A stretch of 64,000 nucleotides of DNA from Winogradskyella thalassocola (GTDB taxonomy: Bacteria; Bacteroidota; Bacteroidia; Flavobacteriales; Flavobacteriaceae). Positions 33,990 through 43,840 of this stretch are shown here, piece after piece (position 1 is the first letter of the stretch; each line of letters starts with the position of its first letter). The notes below the pieces were generated by a model that made no database searches, was not told where the DNA came from, and was given only the letters and a program-made list of their open reading frames with translations. Both the position numbers and the translations under genes were made by a program. Where the stretch lies: positions 186,001-250,000 of the forward strand of contig NZ_FNCZ01000002.1 in the NCBI RefSeq assembly GCF_900099995.1, written 5' to 3'.

Positions 33990-35855
33990 ATGTCAAACAT
34001 ATTAAAACCGAAAACCGTTAATGCCTTATTGGGTGTTAACTTCTTTATTCCATATTACCAAAGAGGTTACAGATGGACAGATTTACAAGTCACCCAACTT
34101 CTGGGAGATATATGGGAGTATGCAAGAGCTAATGAGAGTAATAGTAAAGATAGTGGCTATTTTTATTGTTTACAGCCTGTAGTAGTAAAACCAAAAGACT
34201 GGCAATCACAAGGCGTCAATTATTCTGGCTACGAGCTTATAGATGGTCAGCAACGTGTGACAACCATTTATATACTACTTAAGTATTTAATGCAAGAGTT
34301 TTTAAAAGTAGATTCTCTAAAAGAAGACTATTTAGAAGAACTCTTCACCTTAGAGTATGAAACTAGAGAAGGCAGTCGTGAATTTTTAAATAATATAAAA
34401 GAAGATTTTAGTAATGTAGATTACTACTACATTTATAATGCCTACAATACCATAAAAGAATGGTTTGAAGACGCTACTAGGGCAATGAACCGTAGAGACA
34501 AAGATTTGTTTCTAAACACTCTTTTAGGTACAGAAAATGATACAAGTTCTGTACAGGTAATTTGGTACCAAGTAGAACGTGAAAATGAAAAAGTGAAAGA
34601 TGATGAAAATAGCAAGCAACTATTTAATAGATTAAATCTTGGTAAAATACCCTTAACAAATGCAGAACTTATTAAAGCTTTGTTTTTAGCTAGCGATAAA
34701 TTTTTAGAAGAAGGAAAAGAAGAAGCTATTAAAAAGAAAATTATAATTTCTCAACTTTGGGATGTTATGGAGCAAAAGTTAAACCATAAACCTTTCTGGT
34801 CTTTTATTACTAACGAATCTGCGGAAAATTACCAAACTAAAATTGAGTATCTCTTTGATATTATAGCTGGTAAAAACAAAACAGAAAAAGACTATTATTT
34901 TACATTTCTTCATTTTTTAAATTTGGCAGATGATGATTATAAAATGTGGGAAATTTGGAGAAAAATAGAACACTATTTTAACGTTCTTTCAGAATGGTTT
35001 AAAAACAAAAATAAATACCATAAAATAGGGTATTTAATAAGTATTGGTAATGCTTCAACGGTAAAAGTATTATTAGAAGAAGCAATTATTTCAACTAAAA
35101 ATGTGTTTAATAATTATGTAAATACTGAAATTAAAAAAAGTATTGATTTTATTATAGAGGATTTAATTTATAAAAAAGGAGAGCAGCTTCAAAAAATAAA
35201 TAAATTATTGTTGCTTTTTAATGTAGAAACAACGCGTAAGTTAGATAACGACATTGTGTTTTACCCTTTTGAGTTGCATAAAAGAGAAAAATGGAGTGTA
35301 GAACACATACAAGCACAAAATTCAGAAGATTTTAATCCAAATAAAAAGAAACCTTGGTTAGAATGGTTAGAACTACATATTCCATATTTGGAAAACTTAC
35401 AGATTAACAATCAAAACGATGCTTTAGCAGCTACAATTAATAAAGTAAAAAAAGTAAATGAAGAAAATATAACTTGGGAAAAATTTGAAGTACTTTTTGA
35501 TGAAGTTTTATCCCATTTTGTAATTGATAAAGAAAACCAAACAGATACTACACACGCAATTGCAAACCTAGCATTACTTACTGGCACAGATAATTCTGCT
35601 TTAAATAATGCAGTATTTCAGGTAAAAAGAGAGCGCATTATTAAATTAGATAAGGTAGGTAGTTACATACCTATTTGTACCAAACGTTTATTCTTAAGAT
35701 ATTATAATTCAAATGGAGTCATAAATGATAATCAATTCTGGACAGCATTAGATAGGCAAGAGTATTGTGCAGAGTTATTATCAACATTAAAACCATACTT
35801 AAATACAGAAAATAAGGCCTTTTTAAAAAACTTAAAAAAGAATGACAATGATTAA
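33990..35855 (+). CDS. DUF262/GmrSD-type protein with DUF1524-like HNH end (nested in RM operon)
   Basis: The 621-residue protein has an N-terminal DUF262 (ParB-like NTP-binding) domain: PYYQRGYRW (~20-28) and ELIDGQQRVTT (~79-89). Its C-terminal part carries KWSVEHIQAQN (~432-442), which is the DUF1524 His-Me nuclease signature seen in the type IV enzyme GmrSD. The Asn/His further on (THAIANLALLTGTDNSALNN) is the second half of the motif. It fits a full-length nuclease that targets modified or foreign DNA. Its frame overlaps the next DUF262 gene by 14 bp. Modified-DNA targeting is known for GmrSD and only inferred here. Confidence 0.82.
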   Translation: MSNILKPKTVNALLGVNFFIPYYQRGYRWTDLQVTQLLGDIWEYARANESNSKDSGYFYCLQPVVVKPKDWQSQGVNYSGYELIDGQQRVTTIYILLKYLMQEFLKVDSLKEDYLEELFTLEYETREGSREFLNNIKEDFSNVDYYYIYNAYNTIKEWFEDATRAMNRRDKDLFLNTLLGTENDTSSVQVIWYQVERENEKVKDDENSKQLFNRLNLGKIPLTNAELIKALFLASDKFLEEGKEEAIKKKIIISQLWDVMEQKLNHKPFWSFITNESAENYQTKIEYLFDIIAGKNKTEKDYYFTFLHFLNLADDDYKMWEIWRKIEHYFNVLSEWFKNKNKYHKIGYLISIGNASTVKVLLEEAIISTKNVFNNYVNTEIKKSIDFIIEDLIYKKGEQLQKINKLLLLFNVETTRKLDNDIVFYPFELHKREKWSVEHIQAQNSEDFNPNKKKPWLEWLELHIPYLENLQINNQNDALAATINKVKKVNEENITWEKFEVLFDEVLSHFVIDKENQTDTTHAIANLALLTGTDNSALNNAVFQVKRERIIKLDKVGSYIPICTKRLFLRYYNSNGVINDNQFWTALDRQEYCAELLSTLKPYLNTENKAFLKNLKKNDND

Positions 35856-38046
35856 TAAACCCACTAGTTTTTTTGAATTAATTGATACTTCAAAAATTGT
35901 TATTCCTATTATACAAAGAGATTATGCACAAGGACGCACTAATGAAAAAGTAGTGAAAATCAGGTCTAAATTTTTAGATGCTTTATTTGTTGCGTTAGAA
36001 AACCCCATTAAACCAATTGAACTTGATTTTATCTATGGGTATAATCTTAATGGTCTAAGTTCAAAATCTTTTATTCCGTTAGATGGTCAGCAACGATTAA
36101 CTACTTTGTTTTTATTGCATTGGTATGCTGCTTTTAGAGAGAACAAACAAGAATCATCAAAAAAAGTATTAACAAATTTCACGTATGAAGTTAGACATAG
36201 TTCTAAGGTCTTTTGTGAATCACTAGTCAACTATATTCCTGAAAACAAAAATGAGGATATAAAGAAGCAGATAACTAATCAATCATGGTTTTTCACAGAG
36301 TGGCATAATGATCCAACAGTAGCTTCTATGTTGGTAATGTTGTCTTCTATTCAAGATCGATATGAAACTTTGGGAAAAGATAATATATGGGATTTGTTGG
36401 TAAGTGATAATTCACCAATAAAATTCTATAATCTTCCAATGGAGAAATTAGGGTTGGCAGATAGTTTATACATAAAAATGAATTCTCGAGGAAAACCTCT
36501 AACAGAATTTGAGCATTTTAAATCACAGTTTTCTAGTTTAATTCCAGAGAGATTTCAACAAGAATTTAATGAAAAAATAGACAAAGAATGGTCAGACTTA
36601 TTTTGGAAAGTATGTAAAAATATAGAATCCAATGATGATTTAGCATTAAAAATGGATGATGGAATTCTAAATTTTATAGAATTTGTTACCGATATTTTAA
36701 TTGCATTAGATGACTTAGATATAGCATCATCTGAACTATTAAAAAAAGCCGAGATAGTTTATGGAGAAAGTGATGAAAGATTAGAGTTTCTTTTTTCTTC
36801 CTTAAATAAGTTTGTTGGAATTTCTGATATTGATACTTATTTTGAAAGCTTATTTTATTTAAATCCTTCAGATTTTGATACATCAAAAGTAAGGTTGTTT
36901 TTTAGAAACCCCAATGTTAATTTACTAGAAAAGTGTGTTACTTCTTATGGTAGTGCTTTTGTTTTTGGTGAACGCTTATTACTATTTGCAGTTTTAATAC
37001 ATCAATTAAAAGATACTGAAAAAATAAATGATAGATTAAGAATTATACGAAACTTAATTGAAAATTCAGAATACGAAATGCGTTCTGATTTATATAAAGA
37101 GTTTTTAGAAAGTACAAAAGCAATTGTAGAAAATGGCGTTATTCCTGAGGATTCAAAGTTTAATGCAAAACAGCGTAAAGAAGAAGCAAACAAAGAAATA
37201 TTTATTAATGAAAATTTAGAATTTAAGAATTCTGAGAATCAATTAGAAGATCATAATTTCTTACGTGGAAATTTAGCGTTATTTAATTTGGATACTAGTA
37301 TTAATAATAAGGCTCATGCTTTTATAAAATTATTTTCAAATGAATTTTATTTGTTAAGTCGTGCATTAATGACTTTTGGCGATTATGCTAAAAAGACGAA
37401 AGAATGGGTTTTTGATTATGGTTCCCATAATGGTCATTGGTTATCTATTTTTACACCAAGTCGTAATATTGATTTTACCCAAACAAAACAAGCAGTAAAC
37501 TTTTTACTCGAATCTTATTTATCAAATAAAAAGAGTTTAGAACAAATAATAGAAGATTATCTTAAAACTTTTGAATTGGATAATTTAAAACCAAAAACCT
37601 TTGCATATTATTTTATTAAATACCAATCGTTTTTGTTTCATGAAGGGCAAGATGGTTATTATTCATTTAGAGATAGAAATCAAAAAAGTAAGTATGAGTT
37701 GTATAAGATGAATAAGCTTCAGTTTAATGGATTTCATTGGTCTCCATTTTTGTTAGAGATTAAGAATCATGTTAATAAAGTAACCTTGGAAAATGGTTAT
37801 TTATCTCCTTTAATATTATCTCTTTCGGGAGCTAAGTTTAATTTTACTTGTGTTTCGTCAGGATATCATATTGAAATAAATAATGGTAAAAATGCAGAGT
37901 CATTATTTCAGAATTTAAAAGATAAGTTTACTATTAATGAAGACAATGTTTTAGAGATAAATCAAAATGAGGAAGGTATTGATATAGAAGATAGAGTTGT
38001 AAAAGGAATAGAGGTTATTAAGTTTATTATTGATAATGCTAAATAA
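35842..38046 (+). CDS. Second DUF262 protein without a visible HNH end (nested in RM operon)
   Basis: The 734-residue protein starts inside the previous gene (14-bp overlap). Its N-terminal domain has PIIQRDYAQGR (~18-28) and PLDGQQRLTTLFL (~78-90), the DUF262 core, and NSRGKPLTEFEHFK near 215-228. Unlike the first DUF262 gene I see no EHI-type nuclease motif at the C-terminus; that part is helical and long (~300-734). The two proteins are probably partners, one with and one without the catalytic end, a pairing often met in Bacteroidetes RM loci. It is followed 37 bp later by hsdR. Confidence 0.78.
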   Translation: MTMINKPTSFFELIDTSKIVIPIIQRDYAQGRTNEKVVKIRSKFLDALFVALENPIKPIELDFIYGYNLNGLSSKSFIPLDGQQRLTTLFLLHWYAAFRENKQESSKKVLTNFTYEVRHSSKVFCESLVNYIPENKNEDIKKQITNQSWFFTEWHNDPTVASMLVMLSSIQDRYETLGKDNIWDLLVSDNSPIKFYNLPMEKLGLADSLYIKMNSRGKPLTEFEHFKSQFSSLIPERFQQEFNEKIDKEWSDLFWKVCKNIESNDDLALKMDDGILNFIEFVTDILIALDDLDIASSELLKKAEIVYGESDERLEFLFSSLNKFVGISDIDTYFESLFYLNPSDFDTSKVRLFFRNPNVNLLEKCVTSYGSAFVFGERLLLFAVLIHQLKDTEKINDRLRIIRNLIENSEYEMRSDLYKEFLESTKAIVENGVIPEDSKFNAKQRKEEANKEIFINENLEFKNSENQLEDHNFLRGNLALFNLDTSINNKAHAFIKLFSNEFYLLSRALMTFGDYAKKTKEWVFDYGSHNGHWLSIFTPSRNIDFTQTKQAVNFLLESYLSNKKSLEQIIEDYLKTFELDNLKPKTFAYYFIKYQSFLFHEGQDGYYSFRDRNQKSKYELYKMNKLQFNGFHWSPFLLEIKNHVNKVTLENGYLSPLILSLSGAKFNFTCVSSGYHIEINNGKNAESLFQNLKDKFTINEDNVLEINQNEEGIDIEDRVVKGIEVIKFIIDNAK

Positions 38047-38082
38047 TGGAGTTGTATTACAACCAATTGTAAAAGAGATAAA

Positions 38083-41000
38083 ATGAGCAAATTCAATGAA
38101 GCACAATTAGAAAACGTTTTTATAGAGTTGTTGGGTAATGAAGGTATACCTCATGTTTTAGGCAATACCATTGCGCGTAAACAAGAAGAAGTACTTATTA
38201 AAGTAGATATTAAAACCTATTTGCAAAATCAATATAAAAGCGAGAACATCACAGATACGGAAATCAATACGGTTATTCGTAAACTAGAAGTGTATAGTGC
38301 TTCTGATTTGTACGAGTCTAACAAGCAAATCATGAAACTGGTCTCAAATGGGTTTCAGCTAGAACGCGAAGACCGTTCTAAAAAAGACTTATATATTCAT
38401 CTTATAGACTACTCAGATACAGATAACAATACTTATAAAATTGTAAACCAGTTAGAAATTAACGGCTATGAAAAGCGTATTCCAGATGGTATATTATACA
38501 TCAATGGATTGCCTTTAGTGGTCTTTGAGTTTAAAACTGCTATTAGAGAAAACACTACAATACATGATGCTTATGTGCAATTAACCACACGTTATAGACG
38601 GGATATTCCCGAACTATTTAAGTACAATGCCTTTTGTATAATTAGCGATGGCGTTAATAATAAAATGGGATCCTTTTTCGCTAATTACGAGTTTTATTAT
38701 GCTTGGAGAAAAGTATTAGGCTTAGACAAAGAGGTAGATGGTATCAATAGCATGTATACTATGATACAAGGCTTGTTTAATAAAAATAGATTAAGACAAG
38801 TTATTCATAATTTTATATACTTCCCAGATAGCAACAAACACGATTTAAAAATTGTGTGTCGTTATCCGCAATATTATGCAGCGACTAAGTTATTAGAAAA
38901 CATAAAGCAGCACCATAAACCAGAAGGAGACGGAAAAGGTGGAACCTATTTTGGAGCTACAGGTTGTGGTAAAAGTTTTACGATGTTATTTTTGTCTCGT
39001 TTGTTAATGCGGAGTCCACACTTTAAAAGCCCTACACTAATTATTATAACTGACCGCACCGATTTAGATGATCAATTATCAGCGGAATTTACAAATGCAA
39101 AACAATATATAGGTGACAACAATATTATAAGTGTAGAAAGCCGAAAAGAACTAAAAGAATTACTGAAAGGCAGAAAAAGTGGAGGCGTATTTTTAACAAC
39201 CATACATAAATTTACAGAAGACTTAGAGGTTTTAACCGATAGAACTAATGTTATTTGTATTTCAGACGAAGCCCATCGTAGTCAAATTAACTTAGATCAA
39301 AAAGTTACGGTTACAGAAGATGGCGTAAAAAAGACCTATGGATTTGCTAAGTATTTACATGACTCATTGCCAAATGCAACCTATGTTGGGTTTACAGGCA
39401 CACCAATTGATGCTACTTTAAATGTGTTTGGAGACATTATTGATTCATATACCATGACAGAGTCCGAAAAAGACGAAATCACGGTACGTATTGTTTATGA
39501 AGGTCGTGCTGCCAAAGTAGTTTTAGAAAATAAAAAGCTTTACGAAATAGAAGAGTATTATAGGTTGTGTGCAGAAGAAGGAGCTAACGATTACCAAATA
39601 GAAGAAAGTAAAAAAGCATCTGCCAATATGAATGCCGTTATTGGTGATCCAGACCGATTAAGAGCAGTAGCTGAAGATTTTGTAAAGCACTATGAAACCA
39701 GAATAGAGGAAGGTGCTACCATAAAAGGAAAAGCCTTATTTGTTTGTAGTTCTAGACCTATAGCGTTTCATTTATATCAAGAGATCGTAGCTTTAAGACC
39801 GCAATGGGCAGAGGTAAAAGCCTTTGAGGAAGGGTCTACACTTACCGAAAAGGAGAAAAAGGAAATCAAACCAATGGAGCGCATTAAAATGATAATGACG
39901 CGAGGTAAAGATGACCCAAAAGAAATGTACAATTTACTAGGTACTAAAGAGGATAGAAAAGAATTAGACCGACAATTTAAAAACGAAAAATCGAACTTTA
40001 AGATTGCTATTGTAGTAGATATGTGGTTAACTGGTTTCGATGTCCCTTTTCTAGATACCATGTATATAGATAAACCCATTCAGCAACACAATTTAATACA
40101 AACCATTTCTAGAGTTAACCGAAAATATAAAACCAAATCAAAAGGATTGGTTGTTGATTATATTGGCTTTAAAAAGCAAATGAATTTGGCTTTAAAGCAG
40201 TATTCTGCTGTTGATGGGCAAAATTTTGAAGATATAGAAACCTCTATAGTAGTCGTAAAAGATCAATTAGATTTGTTAGCCAAACTGTTTCATAAGTTTG
40301 ATGCCTCTAATTATTTTTCAGGAAAAGGTATTAAACAACTAGAGTGTTTAAACTTAGGAGCTGAATTTGTACAACGTACCAAGAATATAGAAACCCGATT
40401 TATGAATATTGTAAAACGCTTAAAGGCAGCTTACGATATCTGTTGTGGTGCTGATGCATTTACAGAAGAGCAGAAAGACCATATTCATTTTTATTTAGCG
40501 ATTCGTTCAATTGTGTTTAAACTAACTAAAGGAAATGCCCCAGATACAGCACAAATGAATGCTAGAGTACGCGAATTGATAAAAGAAGCGCTACAAAGTG
40601 ATGGAGTAGAAGAGATTTTTAAATTAGGAGAAGACCAGCAAAATGAAATAGATATTTTTGATGAAGCTTATTTAGCAAAAATTGAAAAGATAAAATTACC
40701 CAACACTAAAATAAAACTCTTGCAACAATTATTGTTAAAAGCCATTGATGAGTTAAAGAAAACAAATAAAATGCAAGGGATTGACTTTTCTAAAAAGTTT
40801 AAATCTATTGTAGATAAATATAACGAACGTAGCGAACAAGATATTCTGCAAAGTAACGTATTGGAAGATTTTACAGATGAAATCATTGACTTGTATCATG
40901 AGCTTAGAAAGGAAAAAGAATCTTTTCAAGACATGGGCATTGATTTCGAAGAGAAAGCATTCTATGATATTCTAAAGGCAATCGCTCATAAATACGATTT

Positions 41001-41226
41001 TAATTATCCAGACGATAAATTAATACACCTAGCTAAAGAAGTTAAAAAAGTAGTGGATGATAAAGCAAAATACACAGACTGGAACCAAAGAGATGATATT
41101 AAAGCAGAATTAAAAGTCGACTTAATAATTCTTTTAGCTGAAAATGGTTACCCACCAATCACTAGAGATGAGGTTTTTAAAGAGATCTTCGAGCAAGCTG
41201 AAAATTTTAAAAAGAATAATATCTAA
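38083..41226 (+). CDS. hsdR: Type I restriction enzyme subunit HsdR (second system)
   Basis: The 1047-residue protein has a PD-(D/E)XK nuclease in PDGILYINGLPLVVFEFK (~132-149), Walker A GATGCGKSFTM (~292-302) and DEAH box ISDEAHRSQIN (~393). The late helicase motifs are LTGFDVPFLDTMYIDK and QTISRVNRKYK. Together with hsdM and hsdS at 29340-32133 it completes the second system; 6 kb of nested genes separates hsdS and hsdR. Its stop overlaps the stop of the convergent zinc-finger gene by 4 bp. It is of a different subfamily from the HsdR at 4645-7650 (IVIQVDRSDLDRQL there against IIITDRTDLDDQL here). Confidence 0.95.
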   Translation: MSKFNEAQLENVFIELLGNEGIPHVLGNTIARKQEEVLIKVDIKTYLQNQYKSENITDTEINTVIRKLEVYSASDLYESNKQIMKLVSNGFQLEREDRSKKDLYIHLIDYSDTDNNTYKIVNQLEINGYEKRIPDGILYINGLPLVVFEFKTAIRENTTIHDAYVQLTTRYRRDIPELFKYNAFCIISDGVNNKMGSFFANYEFYYAWRKVLGLDKEVDGINSMYTMIQGLFNKNRLRQVIHNFIYFPDSNKHDLKIVCRYPQYYAATKLLENIKQHHKPEGDGKGGTYFGATGCGKSFTMLFLSRLLMRSPHFKSPTLIIITDRTDLDDQLSAEFTNAKQYIGDNNIISVESRKELKELLKGRKSGGVFLTTIHKFTEDLEVLTDRTNVICISDEAHRSQINLDQKVTVTEDGVKKTYGFAKYLHDSLPNATYVGFTGTPIDATLNVFGDIIDSYTMTESEKDEITVRIVYEGRAAKVVLENKKLYEIEEYYRLCAEEGANDYQIEESKKASANMNAVIGDPDRLRAVAEDFVKHYETRIEEGATIKGKALFVCSSRPIAFHLYQEIVALRPQWAEVKAFEEGSTLTEKEKKEIKPMERIKMIMTRGKDDPKEMYNLLGTKEDRKELDRQFKNEKSNFKIAIVVDMWLTGFDVPFLDTMYIDKPIQQHNLIQTISRVNRKYKTKSKGLVVDYIGFKKQMNLALKQYSAVDGQNFEDIETSIVVVKDQLDLLAKLFHKFDASNYFSGKGIKQLECLNLGAEFVQRTKNIETRFMNIVKRLKAAYDICCGADAFTEEQKDHIHFYLAIRSIVFKLTKGNAPDTAQMNARVRELIKEALQSDGVEEIFKLGEDQQNEIDIFDEAYLAKIEKIKLPNTKIKLLQQLLLKAIDELKKTNKMQGIDFSKKFKSIVDKYNERSEQDILQSNVLEDFTDEIIDLYHELRKEKESFQDMGIDFEEKAFYDILKAIAHKYDFNYPDDKLIHLAKEVKKVVDDKAKYTDWNQRDDIKAELKVDLIILLAENGYPPITRDEVFKEIFEQAENFKKNNI

Positions 41227-41651
41227 TTGCTTCTTAAATAAACAACCACACCCTCAACCAAATCAAAATAAGGATACTGACCAAAAGCATTAGGCGCCAT
41301 GTTTTTTATCAAATGATATCTCCTATTCAGATTCTCTATTAATTGAGTAAGATCACCTTTAGTTGCAGGTTTATTTGATTCTTTGGTTATGATGTTTTTT
41401 AGAATATCCACAGCAAGAATACCAACGGCAGCATTTCCAACACCTGGCAATGACATTTTTTCAATTGAAGTTTCAGGGCTGTTTTCTAAGACAGAAACTT
41501 TATCTGATTTAGTCGTTACTAGAGCGCTCGTTTTTCGAGCATGATAAGCCTTAGAGCGACAAGTATTGCTACAATATCGCTGCACACGTCTCCGTTTTGG
41601 CTCAAATTCTTTGTAACAATATTCGCAAGTGTAAAATTTCCTGTCTTTCAT
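41223..41651 (-). CDS. Zinc-finger protein linked to the integrase
   Basis: The 142-residue protein begins with a four-Cys zinc finger: CEYCYKEFEPKRRRVQRYCS and then CRSKAYHARK (Cys pairs at ~9/12 and ~27/31). A Ser/Thr-rich linker follows, then a hydrophobic stretch (~72-88, VGNAAVGILAVDIL). The C-terminal helix region (~95-142) is not recognised. The finger type is that of small mobile-element proteins in Bacteroidetes, and it is encoded on the same strand as the two following integrase-linked genes. It may be a DNA-binding accessory such as an excision or control factor. Convergent with hsdR, overlapping its stop. Confidence 0.6.
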   Translation of the reverse strand: MKDRKFYTCEYCYKEFEPKRRRVQRYCSNTCRSKAYHARKTSALVTTKSDKVSVLENSPETSIEKMSLPGVGNAAVGILAVDILKNIITKESNKPATKGDLTQLIENLNRRYHLIKNMAPNAFGQYPYFDLVEGVVVYLRSN

Positions 41652-41694
41652 TTAGCGTAAAATAAACGTTTGTTTTACGCTAAATTAATCAATT

Positions 41695-42402
41695 TTACCG
41701 TTTTTTATTGTTTTTATTGGAGATTTCTACACCAAATACCGTTTCTAATAAATAATGGTCTATTTCTGTGTCACTTGGTAAAGTGCGTTTCTTTTTTGTT
41801 TGCTTAGGTTTTTCTGGTTTATTATCTATAGCTGTAGTATTTGAAATACTAATAGGCGTTTTAGTAATTTCAGGAGTTGGGATGGATACTTTGGTTCTAT
41901 ACCTATTGAGTATACGATCAAGTTCAAATTTGTTTTTCCAACTTCCAAATTTTATCTGAATCTCTTCTTTATGTACCGTTAATTGATTGTATTGTAAATC
42001 TAAATAGCCTTGTATTTCATGTTTATAATTTATAGTAGTATCTTTTGCTTCTTTGCTAATCATATCGGTAAGCATAATTTGACTATCCAAATCTTTAAAA
42101 TATTCGTCTAGTAAATAATGAAAAGCATCTTTATCTAATCGCGATTTTAGATCTAATAATTCAAATATATTAGACTGAAGAATTTTACTTTTACCCAACA
42201 ATTCTAGATACTCAACACCATTAGTTAATTTTTTATACTCACCGTTATTATCAGTATAAAATAGCGTGTTAAGTAAACCAATGTTTTCAAGCTCATCAAT
42301 ATGTTGAGGTTTTAAACTTTTAAAAAGACCTGCCGGAAGATAAAAAATCATGGGATTTTTTATAGTGCTTAATAGGTCTTGCATGTTATCTTTTAATCCC
42401 AT
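41695..42402 (-). CDS. Hypothetical protein adjoining the integrase
   Basis: The 235-residue protein lies 3 bp after the integrase stop, on the same strand, so the two are very probably co-transcribed. It is helical (~1-160) with WKNKFELDRILNRYR near 150-165, then a Pro/Thr/Lys-rich linker (~170-205, KPEKPKQTKKKRTLPS) and a short acidic end. There is no membrane segment or catalytic motif. Position and basic linker suggest an accessory of integration or excision, but no family is recognised. Confidence 0.55.
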   Translation of the reverse strand: MGLKDNMQDLLSTIKNPMIFYLPAGLFKSLKPQHIDELENIGLLNTLFYTDNNGEYKKLTNGVEYLELLGKSKILQSNIFELLDLKSRLDKDAFHYLLDEYFKDLDSQIMLTDMISKEAKDTTINYKHEIQGYLDLQYNQLTVHKEEIQIKFGSWKNKFELDRILNRYRTKVSIPTPEITKTPISISNTTAIDNKPEKPKQTKKKRTLPSDTEIDHYLLETVFGVEISNKNNKKR

Positions 42403-42405
42403 AAA

Positions 42406-43788
42406 CTATAATAAATCTGAATAATCCTCTGGTAACTTAGCGTCAATCCCTCTTAAATACTTGTCTAATGCAGTCATAGTAGTATGACCAGTGATTTCCA
42501 TTAGTTTGCTTTTGGCTGCAAATGTTGAAGAACCTTTTAATAATGCATGATACAATATGGATATAAATGTATGTCTAAAACTATAAAGTGTTTGATCCTT
42601 ATCTAATTTAAAATGATCTTTTACAATTATTTTGTAGCGTTTAGAAAAATAATTAGTCTTATTGGTTTCACTAGTTTCCCATGCTCCTCCAATCTTTATT
42701 GGTGTAAATAAACTGAATTCAGGATCTAATTTAGACAAATCAGGTAATTCATTAATTATTTTTTGAGGAATCAATTTTGTTTTTAAAGGACTATTTTTCG
42801 CTTTAAATTGAAGGGTTTGATCTTCAATATTTATATCCTTTATTTTTAAACGACACACTTCAACAGGTCTTAGAAAATTATAACTAATAAACTTAATATA
42901 GAGTAGAAGTAAAGGGTCTTCTTTCTTTAAGTATTCAAATATTTTTTTGTGTTCTGCAGAGGTATAAGATTTATTTCGTTTTGGAATGCTACGTAACGCA
43001 TCTATTTTTTTTAGAGGATTAGATGGAATAATATCATTATTCTCTAACACTTGACACAAACTACTTAAATTAAGTCTGTAATTGTTTCTGTTGCGTGAAC
43101 TCGTAGCCATTAAAATAAAATTCAAAAAATTTGAAGCTACCTTTTTATCAAATTGGTCAATCGTCTTTATATCAGGACAGTTTTTGGCTACCCATTTAAC
43201 CAATGCATTTGTCGTGTATTCGTAGTCTTTTAGGGATCTTGGGCTAATTTGATTTTCTTTTAATTTTAAACTGTAATCAAAAGCTTCACGCAAAGTCATT
43301 CCTTTTTCTTCTATAGGTTCGCTTTTTTGTTTCGAGCTTTCTGTGTTCTGTTTCGTGTTCGGTATTGTGTTCTGAATAGGAGTTATATTTTGATCGTCAA
43401 TTTGAGTGTTATTATTAGGTGTTGTCTTATGACTCGTATTTGAGGAATGGCTTTTTAAAGTATTAACTTTATAAAGCTCAGTATTATTGATATTAGGATT
43501 ATAACCTTGCTGAAGAAGTTTTAAAAGTCTTTTGCGATAACGCGATAATAGGGCGAAGCGATCTTCCTTAGTTTTATAAGTATTTGCATTACCATAGATG
43601 TTTTTCTGACGTTTAAGCTTATTTGTCTTCGGGTCTCTGAATGAGAAATATACGTACCAACGCTTAGATAAATCGCCTTTTGCGGTGTATATCTTAGGGG
43701 GTGAAAAATGTCTTTTGTGTGCCAAATCGTGTTCCAAATCGTGTTCCAAATCGTGTTCAAAGGTAAGAAATTGATTAAAAGTAAGCAT
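42406..43788 (-). CDS. Tyrosine recombinase (site-specific integrase) of the island
   Basis: The 460-residue protein has an N-terminal arm-binding region with an odd iterated stretch (FEHDLEHDLEHDLAHKR, ~10-26), a SAM-like core-binding domain (~160-265) and the catalytic domain. The catalytic domain has Arg307 in FLRPVEVCRLK, Arg405-His406 in YSFRHTF, the His of GHTTMTALDKY (~435) and the nucleophile Tyr444. All catalytic residues are present, so it should be active. It reads towards the island interior and starts 53 bp from the attachment core. The DNA coding for the N-terminal iteration is at the same time the right set of 12-bp iterations (43723-43758). A second set lies at 43337-43372 in the linker-coding part. 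Confidence 0.93.
   Translation of the reverse strand: MLTFNQFLTFEHDLEHDLEHDLAHKRHFSPPKIYTAKGDLSKRWYVYFSFRDPKTNKLKRQKNIYGNANTYKTKEDRFALLSRYRKRLLKLLQQGYNPNINNTELYKVNTLKSHSSNTSHKTTPNNNTQIDDQNITPIQNTIPNTKQNTESSKQKSEPIEEKGMTLREAFDYSLKLKENQISPRSLKDYEYTTNALVKWVAKNCPDIKTIDQFDKKVASNFLNFILMATSSRNRNNYRLNLSSLCQVLENNDIIPSNPLKKIDALRSIPKRNKSYTSAEHKKIFEYLKKEDPLLLLYIKFISYNFLRPVEVCRLKIKDINIEDQTLQFKAKNSPLKTKLIPQKIINELPDLSKLDPEFSLFTPIKIGGAWETSETNKTNYFSKRYKIIVKDHFKLDKDQTLYSFRHTFISILYHALLKGSSTFAAKSKLMEITGHTTMTALDKYLRGIDAKLPEDYSDLL
43337..43372 (+). repeat. Internal set of 3 x 12-bp iterations ending in GTGTTC
   Basis: GTGTTC recurs at 43343, 43355 and 43367 with the same 12-bp period as at both island ends. The set lies within the integrase gene in the codons for a linker (NTIPNTKQNTES), so a coding explanation is also possible. 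Confidence 0.45.
43723..43758 (+). repeat. Right arm-type iterations, 3 x 12 bp ending in GTGTTC
   Basis: Three near-identical units of CAAATCGTGTTC with GTGTTC at 43729, 43741 and 43753. The set has the same orientation and period as the left set at 10431-10466 and is 82 bp from the attachment core. It lies inside the start of the integrase gene. Confidence 0.55.
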
Positions 43789-43840
43789 AAAAAAACGGTT
43801 TAGAGTGAACTAAACCGTTAATTTGCAATCGATTAAGATG

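Noticed and set aside
32140-38046. Gabija system
   Set aside because: The OLD-type ATPase-TOPRIM protein resembles GajA, but no UvrD-like GajB follows; the next genes are DUF262 proteins.
43521-43760. 79-codon ORF in another frame at the integrase start (NTIWNTIWNTIW)
   Set aside because: It is the 12-bp iteration read in a second frame; the integrase frame has the full catalytic set.
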